Of a stretch of DNA of 64,000 nucleotides, positions 24,450 through 33,300 are shown in pieces (position 1 is the first letter of the stretch; each line of letters begins with the position of its first letter). Under the pieces are notes generated by a model. That model worked only from the letters and a program-made list of their open reading frames with translations. It did not search any database and was not told where the DNA came from. The stretch is from Amycolatopsis rifamycinica. GTDB lineage: Bacteria > Actinomycetota > Actinomycetes > Mycobacteriales > Pseudonocardiaceae. The position numbers and the translations under genes were made by a program. Location of the stretch: assembly GCF_000695625.1 (NCBI RefSeq), contig NZ_JMQI01000081.1, forward strand, positions 1 through 64,000. The letters run 5' to 3'.

Positions 24450-25919
24450 CTCGACGGCGGGAATCTTCACCCGATCACCGCCAATCTCGGCGAGTCGCCG
24501 TATTCCCTGGAGAAACGCGAACAGTCCTTCGTTGCTCCAGTTTTTGTCAGCGATCAGCTCGGTGATCAAGTCGCCGTCGAGCGTCGAATACTGCTGTAGT
24601 CCGGCTGCCTCCCAGTTCGCCTCCACGTCGCCACCGAACCGCGGCCAGAACTCCTCATCCTCGATCACGACCAGGCTGGCGAACTCGTAGTTCCCGCTGA
24701 CCAGGTTGAGCCCGAACCCGGTGCACTCCATCCGCAGCCGGCCAGGCTGCTCGCTCAGCCACCGCATCGGAGCGGACAGCCTGGTCGGGTGCATGGGATC
24801 GGCGACCCTGAGGTCTCCGGCGGACCGGTCGACGTCGGTCCTGCCGAACAGCTCCTCTTCAAGCTCACGGCGCAGGGTAACGCCGATCCGGGCGTCCGCT
24901 CGCCGGTCCGCGAGCGGTCCATGGAAGCTCTTCGGGATCACCGACAGACGATTGGCCGTGTTCACGACCTGTGCTGACCTCTTCTGCACCAGCAGCACGA
25001 AGTCGGCGCCACCACGGAACGGGTCCGTCGGCCGGGCGATCGCTGTCAACGCCAGCACGCCACCCGCGCAGAGACGGCCGGGCAGGTTCAGCACCGCGGA
25101 CACGTCGGGCAGCTGGCGGTCGCGGAGTGGCATGCGCTCTCGACGAGCGCTGCGACCGCTCGCCAAGTGCTCGATCAACTCGCGTTCCAGCAGGTCGACG
25201 CTGAGTGCGTACTCGGCGAACGACGCAATCCCGACCTTCGCCCGCAGCGCTCCGGGCCGTGGGTCGACCTCGAGCAGCCGATACAGGGGAACGTCGGCGA
25301 TCCGGATGCCGGACGCTGATGCGTCTGCGAGACGCCGTACCGCAGCTCGCTCGTCAACCGCCGCCGGTGGCCGCGGGCCACCAGCCTCGAAGGCGGTCTG
25401 CTCGCCCGTGGCCGTCAGCGAGCAGGCGAGATCCAGCCACGCCGACCGCGTGAGGACGCTGGTGGTCACCTCCACCCGGCCGCAGCGCGCGGTGTAGGGC
25501 CGGTGGTCGCTGGTTGGCAGCGCGTAGTAGCCAGCCAGGGAAGCCGCGATGACGCTTCGCGGTGGATTCGGCCGGCTCCGAGTTGAGGTGGCTGCACTCG
25601 CGTACACCTGTTCACGGGCATGACCCAGCGGCCACCCGGCGTGCCGATCGAGCCACGTGAACACCGGCTCGAACGAGTCGTCCGGGCTGAACTCCCGCGT
25701 GACGGCGCTCGGACCGATCAGGGCCTGCAACTCGTCTCGTGAACGACCGAGCACGCTCGCGAGCTTCGGCCAGAGGTAGGGGAGTGGCACGTAGTCGCCC
25801 GCCTCCCAGCGAGCAACGGTCGACCGGTCGACGTGCAGCACGTCCGCCAGACCCTCCTGGGTGAAGCCGGCGACCTTACGAGCTGAGATCAGCCCATCGC
25901 GACGTCGCCCTATGGGCAT
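24438..25919 (-). CDS. XRE-HTH / NUDIX-like fusion protein
   Basis: 493 aa from the ATG at 25919. An XRE HTH at residues 10-60 (KVAGFTQEGLADVLHVDRST, VARWEAGDYVP) is fused to a body of about 400 aa identical in layout to the split gene at 22984-24102. Both have LPLRDRQLPDV-like and ALTAIARPTDPFRGGADFVL segments, then RIGVTLRRELEEELFGR (NUDIX-box-like) and RLRMECTGFGLNLVSGNYE. A DNA-binding domain joined to a nucleotide-sensing fold would suit a ligand-controlled regulator. It is an intact reference for the split paralogue. Confidence 0.65.
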   Translation of the reverse strand: MPIGRRRDGLISARKVAGFTQEGLADVLHVDRSTVARWEAGDYVPLPYLWPKLASVLGRSRDELQALIGPSAVTREFSPDDSFEPVFTWLDRHAGWPLGHAREQVYASAATSTRSRPNPPRSVIAASLAGYYALPTSDHRPYTARCGRVEVTTSVLTRSAWLDLACSLTATGEQTAFEAGGPRPPAAVDERAAVRRLADASASGIRIADVPLYRLLEVDPRPGALRAKVGIASFAEYALSVDLLERELIEHLASGRSARRERMPLRDRQLPDVSAVLNLPGRLCAGGVLALTAIARPTDPFRGGADFVLLVQKRSAQVVNTANRLSVIPKSFHGPLADRRADARIGVTLRRELEEELFGRTDVDRSAGDLRVADPMHPTRLSAPMRWLSEQPGRLRMECTGFGLNLVSGNYEFASLVVIEDEEFWPRFGGDVEANWEAAGLQQYSTLDGDLITELIADKNWSNEGLFAFLQGIRRLAEIGGDRVKIPAVELGC

Positions 25920-26048
25920 GACCAACCTCCAACCCTGCGTGACCAGATCAATGTAGCAGCAGTAACTGCAGCTCAGACCGGCTAGTGCGACCTACACGCC
26001 ACACAACTGCCGCACTGCTGCTCTGGTCGTCGAATCTGACTCCCGTTT

Positions 26049-26065
26049 GACTGATTTCATCAGTC
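26049..26065. promoter_or_regulatory. Perfect operator-like palindrome GACTGATttcATCAGTC
   Basis: A 7-bp perfect inverted repeat with a 3-bp centre, 21 bp upstream of the GTG at 26087. It contains TGATTTCA, the octamer also paired at 21878-21905, suggesting one regulator controls both element promoters. Confidence 0.55.
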
Positions 26066-26086
26066 GCGAGGTCGAAGGGAGGGGAC

Positions 26087-26341
26087 GTGACAGGCACTAG
26101 CTGCAGGTCGGTGCACTCAGCGCTCTACATCAGCTGGTACCGGTGCGTGCTCGACGGACTGACGCACGCGGTCACGGACGACGAGTTCCTGCGCGGCATC
26201 CGCCTCCAGGAAGGCCGGTACCACTCTCTCTGCGGCCACGAGGTGCTGATTCACTCCTGCCTGGCACCGGCCGACCGTTCATGTCCGACGTGTCGTGAAC
26301 TCGTGAACGCCTCCGCGCGCGTCGCGGTGAGGCGACGATGA
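26087..26341 (+). CDS. Small Cys/His-rich protein
   Basis: 84 aa, GTG start after GGGAGGGG. It contains CGHEVLIHSCLAPADRSCPT with a CxxC (CPTC), a likely zinc-binding site. Short proteins of this type recur in actinobacterial integrative elements beside regulators. A related layout is seen in the gene at 27583. It overlaps the next gene by 4 nt (ATGA). No function known. Confidence 0.6.
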   Translation: MTGTSCRSVHSALYISWYRCVLDGLTHAVTDDEFLRGIRLQEGRYHSLCGHEVLIHSCLAPADRSCPTCRELVNASARVAVRRR

Positions 26342-26679
26342 CGCCGATCTCGCCCACATCGCGAACGGACCTCGACGCGCTGTTGCTCCAGCCGGTCCGC
26401 CTGTTCATCGCCTGCCTGCTGGCTGACACCAGCTGGCGTTCGCAACTCGCCGTCCAGCAAGCTTTGGGACTCCCCACGCCCGACCTGGACCTGCACATCG
26501 AGTTTCTGCGCGCGGCTGGCTACCTCCAGTGCCGTGCCGAACCCCGCGAACTCCGCCTGACCCTGCTGGGTCTGAACCGGCTGCTGGACCATATCGGCGC
26601 TCTGAAGACGGTCGCAGCAACAGCCGGCGCTCTGGTCGCCCAAGTGAGAGCTGCGCTCCCCGCCGAGAGCCCGCCCTGA
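26338..26679 (+). CDS. Winged-helix regulator
   Basis: 113 aa, coupled to the previous gene. A MarR/ArsR-like winged helix is suggested by LFIACLLADTSWRSQLAVQQ, then LHIEFLRAAGYLQCRAEP (recognition helix and wing) and LRLTLLGLNRLLDHI. It is likely a DNA-binding regulator of the element's right-hand genes. Confidence 0.6.
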   Translation: MTPISPTSRTDLDALLLQPVRLFIACLLADTSWRSQLAVQQALGLPTPDLDLHIEFLRAAGYLQCRAEPRELRLTLLGLNRLLDHIGALKTVAATAGALVAQVRAALPAESPP

Positions 26680-26761
26680 CAGCAGGCCACCCAACCGCCC
26701 TCCTCAATCCGCAGCTCACGTACGCGTTCCTGCCACCCACAGCCTCAGCAAGGACTCGAAG

Positions 26762-27586
26762 ATGCCCAAGCCGATCATCCGCCCGCCCGCGACGGTTGCC
26801 GTCAGCAGCAGCCTGCGCGACGCCCGCAAGCGCCGCGGAATCGGCCTGCGAAGGCTGGCCGAGAAGATCGGTGTTCATCCCGCAACGCTCTCAGCGTGGG
26901 AGCTGGGTATCAAAGTCGTTCCGGAGACCGCCGTGGCCCGGGTCCTCGGGTATCTCCGGGTCGAGTCGGTCGAGTACGACCGGGTGATGGCGCTAGCTCC
27001 GCACGTCGGCGACGCGAACCTGGTCGACCAGTCGGACCCGCAACTGGGGCACCTGCTGTGGACATACGAACAGCTCTCCAGCCGTGTCGTGGAGTGGGCA
27101 CCCTCGTGCATCCCCGAGCTCCTCCGGACACGGGCGTATGCCGAACGAGCGCTCGACAAAGCCGTGATGCAGGACGACCGCAGAGACATGGAGCTGTTGA
27201 GCCGCGAAGTCCGCCAGCAAGCACTGAACGACGGAAGCCGTCGCTACGTATTCGTGATCGCTGACCAGGCACTATGCGGCATGGACGACCTGCACAGAGA
27301 ACAAATCGAGCACCTCCGCGCGGTGGCACAGCTCAAGCACGTGACTGTCCGGTTCGTGCCGCCAGCGGAGACTGCCCTGAAATCGATCGGCGCCTTTACG
27401 CTCTTCGAGGATCGGTCTGAGCCCATCGCCGTGATGCTCAGACACCACCACTGCAACACCTACCTGACCGACCGCAAGATCCTGAGCCGCTACCACGACA
27501 CGGCGAGGGTCCTTCTGCGACGCGCCTTGAATGAGCCTGCGGCTGCTGACGCACTGGGTGCAAACGCGCTGATCCGGGGGTCGTGA
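26762..27586 (+). CDS. XRE-family regulator with DUF5753-type domain
   Basis: 274 aa, ATG at 26762. HTH: RRLAEKIGVHPATLSAWELG. The remainder follows the DUF5753 layout (WAPSCIPELLRTRAYAERAL, VIADQALCGM, HVTVRFVPPAETALKSIGAF). Such regulators are a hallmark of Streptomyces-like actinomycetes and usually precede a small partner gene. Here the next gene overlaps by 4 nt but is a Cys-containing protein rather than the usual DUF397. Confidence 0.85.
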   Translation: MPKPIIRPPATVAVSSSLRDARKRRGIGLRRLAEKIGVHPATLSAWELGIKVVPETAVARVLGYLRVESVEYDRVMALAPHVGDANLVDQSDPQLGHLLWTYEQLSSRVVEWAPSCIPELLRTRAYAERALDKAVMQDDRRDMELLSREVRQQALNDGSRRYVFVIADQALCGMDDLHREQIEHLRAVAQLKHVTVRFVPPAETALKSIGAFTLFEDRSEPIAVMLRHHHCNTYLTDRKILSRYHDTARVLLRRALNEPAAADALGANALIRGS

Positions 27587-27843
27587 TGACCGCGGCGATC
27601 TACATTGACCCGCTCGCGATCCACCCGGTGATCGAAGGTGAGTGGCATCGGACCCGACTGGTAGAGATCCCGGCGCCTGGGCAGGTCATAACGATGCTCT
27701 GCGGAGCCTCCGGTGCTGCGGTGTTCCAGATGGCCGGCGAACGTCGAAGCCGTCGGATTCCTCGACAGTGCGACCGCTGCGACGTCATTTATCGATGTGA
27801 GCAGGGGATCCCGCTCCGGCAAGAGCGGCCCCGTCGCCCTTGA
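27583..27843 (+). CDS. Small Cys-containing partner protein
   Basis: 86 aa, ATGA overlap with the XRE gene. It contains ITMLCGASGAAVFQM and a CDRCDVIYRC zinc-knuckle-like cluster followed by a basic tail. Its place behind an XRE/DUF5753 regulator is that normally taken by DUF397 proteins, but the sequence differs. Function unknown. Confidence 0.6.
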   Translation: MMTAAIYIDPLAIHPVIEGEWHRTRLVEIPAPGQVITMLCGASGAAVFQMAGERRSRRIPRQCDRCDVIYRCEQGIPLRQERPRRP

Positions 27844-27917
27844 GATCCAGCCCTCCGTCCGTCCGGCTCGCTGTGACGCGCGTCCGCCGGCGATTCGAAG
27901 CCGCATCCACACGGCGG

Positions 27918-27968
27918 CTTGGGAGGGCTGTGACGGGTCCGGCGATGACCCGTCACAGCCGTCCCAAG
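27918..27968. repeat. 22-bp inverted repeat, 7-nt spacer
   Basis: Left arm 27918-27939 and right arm 27947-27968 pair with one mismatch (core GGCTGTGACGGGTC / GACCCGTCACAGCC). No T-run follows. It lies 74 bp after the preceding stop in a region containing several further GTGAC words (28015-28080). It may be a strong terminator, a transfer or replication origin, or a recombination site. Confidence 0.65.
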
Positions 27969-28134
27969 CAAGGTATTTAGCAGGTAGATCGCCATTTTGC
28001 GCCATCGCAGCCAGTGTGACAGGCTGACGACTTGCGACAAGGGGTTGTGACAGTCGATTTCCGCGACAACTTACGTGACGTGAAGATGCGCTGCAGGGCG
28101 TAGTCGCGAAAAGGTCACAAAGATGAGGTTCAGC

Positions 28135-28806
28135 ATGGCGGAACCGGTCTGCGCGGGTTGTGGCAGGACGCTGCCGAGTCCGTGTGGACGAGGGCGCCCA
28201 GCCGCATACCACGGCCCTGCGTGCCGCCAACGCGGCCGCCGCGCTCGGCTCACCGCGGAACCCGCCATGCCGACCTGCTGGGCCTACTCGACCGAGCCAG
28301 CCGCGCCGTGGCCGCCGCGCGCTGCGCCGCAACATCCGGCACCGGCCCCCGCGCAGCGCTCGCCGAGTTGGGCGCCGTCGCCGAACTGGCTAACGTCGGT
28401 TCAGAGACAGAAGTCGCCAATGCATCTCGGGGGGACGTTGAACGCCGCGCGACCCGCGGAGCCAAATGTCACGCAATCCGTCACGAATCCTGCCGAGCCG
28501 GAAGCGCGCCCGGTGACGGGCGAAGACTTGATCGACTTTGACACGGTCCGAGTTGAGCGCATCAACGAATTCGAGAACTTGGGCACTTACCGCGTCCTGG
28601 CCGGCGACTCGATCCTGCTCGGGTACCTCGGTCGAGACCGGCGACGCCGCTGGAAAGCCTGCCTCCGAAGCCGGTCCGCCGGTGCTGCACGGACGGCGGC
28701 CACGTCGCTCGCCGTGCCAGGCGGACCGTGGCGCACCCGCCAAGACGCGCTAGTCGGCCTGCTACTCAACGGCAGCATCCGCACTGCGGACATGCAGAAG
28801 CCGTAG
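28135..28806 (+). pseudogene. Actinobacterial CxxC zinc-ribbon protein with two offset frames
   Basis: The N-terminus AEPVCAGCGRTLPSPCGRGR and ACRQRGRRAR (CxxC...C) is that of a common actinomycete family. The expected middle helix, HADLLGLLDRASRAVAAARC, lies in the +1 frame from about 28262 to 28440. The expected C-terminal part (GEDLIDFDTVRVERI, then VPGGPWRTRQDALVGLL) returns to the first frame. The uninterrupted 223-aa frame therefore reads an out-of-frame middle. Two compensating indels explain this. The family's function is not established. Confidence 0.55.
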
Positions 28807-28925
28807 AACTGAGCTGCAGCCTCAAGACGGCCTGTTGTGGACGAGTGTTCACGTCGTCGCCGAATCGAGATCAGCAGTCCGTAACTTCCGAGCCGCCGTG
28901 ACCGACAACGAAGGGACGCCTAGAT

Positions 28926-29123
28926 GTGGACCGAGATCGATTGCGGAGGAATAAGGTGGCGCTGCTAGCGCTGCGAGGCGAACCGGCAGGCGGCGTAGGT
29001 GCTCTGCTGCTTTGGACGCGACCAGCGACGCAGCCGGGAGGCGCGGACGGCAGCGCGCTGCTGACCGTACCTAGTGGAACGTGGAACACTCGGCTGGACG
29101 CACTCACTAGGGCCGCCTCTTAA
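28926..29123 (+). CDS. Small protein related to the C-terminus of the preceding gene
   Basis: 65 aa with GTG start. Its tail (TVPSGTWNTRLDALTRAA) matches the tail of the gene at 28135-28806 (AVPGGPWRTRQDALVGLL), so it may be a truncated paralogue or a remnant. The first residues are not convincing. Low confidence that it is expressed. Confidence 0.35.
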   Translation: MDRDRLRRNKVALLALRGEPAGGVGALLLWTRPATQPGGADGSALLTVPSGTWNTRLDALTRAAS

Positions 29124-29400
29124 TGGTGGAATCCACTGCGCGGACGTGGGAGCAGCCCCGTTGGGCAGACCGTCATCCGACGGTGGACGGCGATCTAAGC
29201 ATGGCAGGCACGTGGTACTTGTCCGGATTTTGGACGGCGAGCTGGCCGAGACGCTCGGCGATTTCGCGATCACCGCCCACTCTCATAGCTGCGCGATCCA
29301 GCCTAGCACGGTCGCATTGTTCGTCGAAGTCGCATGATCGATCAGGACTGTGATCTACGTTCCGTTGCGGGTACGCTTGCTGACTACAAGCAGGGGAGGA
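29124..29400. other. Intergenic region, possible right end of the integrative element
   Basis: About 280 bp with no gene supported. The integrative element probably ends in or near this stretch, since the next genes are a different functional set, but I could not find a second copy of the tRNA-like fragment to prove it. Confidence 0.3.
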
Positions 29401-30315
29401 ATGTTGGCGAAGATCGTCTTTGTGCACGGCGTCGGCAAGCAGTACCTCAGCGAAGACTCTCTTGCAAGGGACGTCGTGCCAGAGCTGCGCGGCGGGATAC
29501 GACTGGCCGGCGGTCCAGTACCAGCCGAAAATGAGCTAGAGGTCGCGTTCTACGGCGATCTGTTTCGACCACGGGGTACACGATCGGTGATGCAGCCGAA
29601 CTACGACGCCGCGGACATCGAAACGGAAGAAGAGTTCCTGCTCCTGATGGAGTGGTGGGCAGAGGCTGCGCGCATAGATGAAGCAGTACCGGGCCCAGCT
29701 GAAACCGGTACTCGAGGATCCGCAGGCTGGGCAATGTCTCGATCTCTACGTTTGAGCGCCGTAAGGTCAGCACTGGACGCTCTTACTGGCGCGAAATTCA
29801 TGCGCGGCATACTTGACCGCGTACTCATCGGCGACCTCAAGCAGATGACCACCTACTTCGCCAATAGCGAGCTGAGATGTGAGGCGCGGGCACGCCTGGC
29901 CGCGAAGATTACACCTGAGACGCGTGTAGTCGTTTCACATTCGCTCGGCACGATAGTCGCATATGAAACACTTTGCGATTCCCGTCTCAACGCGGGGTGG
30001 GACATTGACATGCTAGTCACTCTCGGTTCGCCCTTAGGTATGCGCGCGCTGGTCCTCGACCGATTAGTGCCGGCGCCAATCAATCAGCAAGCAATCTGGC
30101 CGAGGTGCCTCCGCAGTTGGACCAATGTCGCGGATTTGTCTGACATTGTCGCTGTCGTGCGCAAGCTACGCCCCTCATTCGGCGAACTCGTCACGGATGT
30201 TGTTGTCAATAATGGAAGCCATATGCACGAGTCAACGCGCTATTTGACTGCAGCGGAAACAGGTCAAGCAATTATCTCGGGCCTCAACCGTACGCAAATC
30301 TCAGGCGGTATCTAA
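29401..30315 (+). CDS. Alpha/beta-hydrolase (lipase-like)
   Basis: 304 aa; the ATG at 29401 directly follows GGGGAGGA, so the TTG at 29404 may be the better-spaced start. The fold begins KIVFVHGVGKQYL (oxyanion loop HGVG). The nucleophile elbow is VVVSHSLGTIVAYETL with Ser near residue 179. The acid is probably in WTNVADLSDIVA and the His in NNGSHMHEST. It likely cleaves an ester or lipid. Its stop overlaps the caspase-STAND gene start (TAATG), so the pair is translated together. A lipase paired with a caspase sensor suggests an effector released or activated on infection. Confidence 0.75.
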   Translation: MLAKIVFVHGVGKQYLSEDSLARDVVPELRGGIRLAGGPVPAENELEVAFYGDLFRPRGTRSVMQPNYDAADIETEEEFLLLMEWWAEAARIDEAVPGPAETGTRGSAGWAMSRSLRLSAVRSALDALTGAKFMRGILDRVLIGDLKQMTTYFANSELRCEARARLAAKITPETRVVVSHSLGTIVAYETLCDSRLNAGWDIDMLVTLGSPLGMRALVLDRLVPAPINQQAIWPRCLRSWTNVADLSDIVAVVRKLRPSFGELVTDVVVNNGSHMHESTRYLTAAETGQAIISGLNRTQISGGI

Positions 30316-33300
30316 TGAGATACTTGATCGCGGCTGGAACGCGCCTATATCAGCACTATGCTGAACTTCCGGCCGTGCACACCGATGTCGAGCGAATAGT
30401 CACCCTTTTCGCCTCCATGGGCTACGAAAGGATCTTAGAGTCCGTCTCATTAGATCCAATCGCTGCAGAGTTTGAGGACGCATTATCCGCTTGGTGTTCG
30501 ACCGCTGAGCTTGCCGCTGATGACGTCGTCGTTATATACTATGCTGGGCATGGCGACCGCCCGCTTGGCGGCCGCTACCGGCTCGCTTGCGTGGATAGTG
30601 AACATCATCGACCGCGATCATGGTTGTCGCTCCAAAACTTGGCAGAGGTTTTCGGCTCGTCGCCCCTTCGTAATGTGCTCTTTCTGATTGACGCGTGCCA
30701 TGCGGCGGCCGGCGCAGCCGAAATTAGTACGGTGACAGACGCTATCGTCGCGACTCGAACACGCGGCGATAACCTTGGATCAGGTACCTGGATACTGGGA
30801 TCGGCTCGCCACCGCGACTTGGCCGATGACGGTGCATTCGCACTGGCCGTAAGTCGGGCGGCTGAGGCAGGCGACGGTCCTTCGCAGCAGTTTATTTCTC
30901 CTGCCGAAATTGTGAATAGGGTCAACAGGATATTCGCAAAGGACGGTCTTCGACAGCGTGCTGCCGCCTCTTCCGCTGATCAGACAAAGCAGCCGCCGTT
31001 CTTTATCAATCCTGCTTTCGATCCTTATGCTCAAATCGATGTGGACGGCCAAGATGCCGAGAGGGAATTGGATATCTCCTCGCATTTCGGACCTCGAGGA
31101 CGCGGCGTGGAGCACGTACACGATCCCGGCATGTACTTTACGGGACGGAGCCATGCCTTAACTGTCATTCGAGCACACCTGAACGGTTCCGGTGGTCATA
31201 ACGTGTTAGTGGTGACCGCTGACCCGGGCTCCGGGAAGTCTGCCGTGCTCGGTCAACTGGTGATGGAAAAATGCTCGGATATCTCCATTAATGCACGGCA
31301 TCAAACTTTGGACTCGCTCGTCAGTCGTCTTGCCGCTTCTTCTGATATCAAAGCAACAACCCTCGAGGGCCTGCTATCGATTTTGGCCAATAGAAAGAAG
31401 CCGTTACGTGTCATTGTAGATTCACTTGATGAAGCCGGTCCTGTTGGCGACAAAGTTGAGGCCCGTCGGATTTCCTGGGATCTGATACGTCCGCTTGGAG
31501 CCGTGCCCTGCGTGCGACTTGTCGTCGGTTCGCGACGCGAGCTGCTTTCGCACATTGGAGACCGCCAGCCCGTCGTCGACCTCGACGATATCAGGTACTC
31601 TGCCGATACGAGTACAAAAAGGTATGTTGAACAAATCCTCATGGACGTCGGATCGCCGTATCACCTCCAACCTGCCACGGCAGCCGACATTGCCCACGAG
31701 GTGGCCCAACGAGCCGGTCTATGCTTCCTCGTCGCACGGATGACCGCGAGCGCTCTGCTTCGCGACGATGCTATCGATACGTCCGTGCCAGGGTGGGCAG
31801 AAAGACTTCCCTCGGACGTCGGCGCGGCCTTCGATGCGTATTTGCAAAGAGTTCCGCGCGAGCGTCACTCTTCGACAATGACACTGCTTACAACGCTAGC
31901 TTTCGGCGAAGGTAACGGACTGCCACGAAGAATCTGGGTGCGAGTCGCCAGTCGAGTCGGCGGAGTGCCACTAACTGAAACGCATATCGATACGCTAGTC
32001 GATGAGGACAGTTCGTATCTGACAAGCGTGGAAGTAGATGGGGTAAAGTATTTTCGACTATACCACCAGGAGCTAAGCGACTATCTCAAGAATCACGCAC
32101 TTAAGCACCGAGATCTTGTCGATATTCAAGAAAGCTTCGTGGACGAACTTCTGCATTTGGCTTCCAATTGCGATTGGAAGCGTGTTCATCCATACATAAT
32201 TTCTCATTTGGCTACCCATGCCGCGGCAGCAAATTCGATCAGTGACCTGGTCGCGGACCCAGCCTTTGTTTTGGCGGCGAACCCAGTCGGATTGCTTCGA
32301 GCGGTTCGACATTCGAGCTGCGATCCAACCCTCGCAATGATCATTGAACGCTGTGCAGACATACTTGAGGACGCCAGTTCAAAGAATCTTGATCGCGCGG
32401 CACAGCTAGCATTTGTAGCTGAGACTTACGGCGCTACGCTCTTCGCTCGAAGGGCGGAGGGTATATCAACGTCGCTGGAGCGAGTGAGAGCCGAACCGCG
32501 AAAAGTAACGCCACACCGAATTGTGGGACAACATACAGAACGTACGTACTCAAACAGATCGGCTCATTGGGCGTGGATGATCGAAGACGTGGAAATCCCC
32601 GGAAGTGGGCGCATAATTCTGGCTAATCCGCCGGAGACGGCACATGTCCACGTCTGGTCTCTAAATGACGTCTCGCAATCTACACTCTTGATTCACTCGG
32701 CTCCCGTCACCGGGCTTTCTGTAATTCCGGGCACCGACAATCGACCATTGGCCGTCACTCTCGACCAAGCGGGCGAATTGCGCATTTGGGACCTAGTCGA
32801 TCAGGTTATTGTTCGACGGCTTCCAAGGGCGGGCTACCACGAGATCCTCGATATCGGTACGTCGTCTAGCGGTGCTCCGCTAATCGTTTGCAAAAATCCT
32901 CGAAGGGTTGCGGTAATCGACCTGAACGCCTTGGCGACAGTCTACGAGACTGATGTCACAACACCAAGTGACGTTCCCTTTTGGTCACCTGGCGCCACGG
33001 CCTGTCTGGTGCGTACCGGTGATAACCGTACAGCGCTTTTGTTGTGCGACGGGCAAAAGAGTGAAGTTTCAATTCATTTACTAGAAGCGTATTCTTCCCC
33101 GCGCATCGTTTTGGTCATCGGAAGTATAGAGAACCCAGTCTTGATGGATAGATTTATTTACCCTGAGGCCGGGACGATCGCGGCAATTTATGAACCGTCT
33201 AAGAGAATCTGCCTTCTAGATGTTGACTCTGGAGAAATTTCAGCCTCTCCTTTTAATGGTTTCGAATGGAAGCCGGAAGGCGGATTTGTGGAGGGGGATG

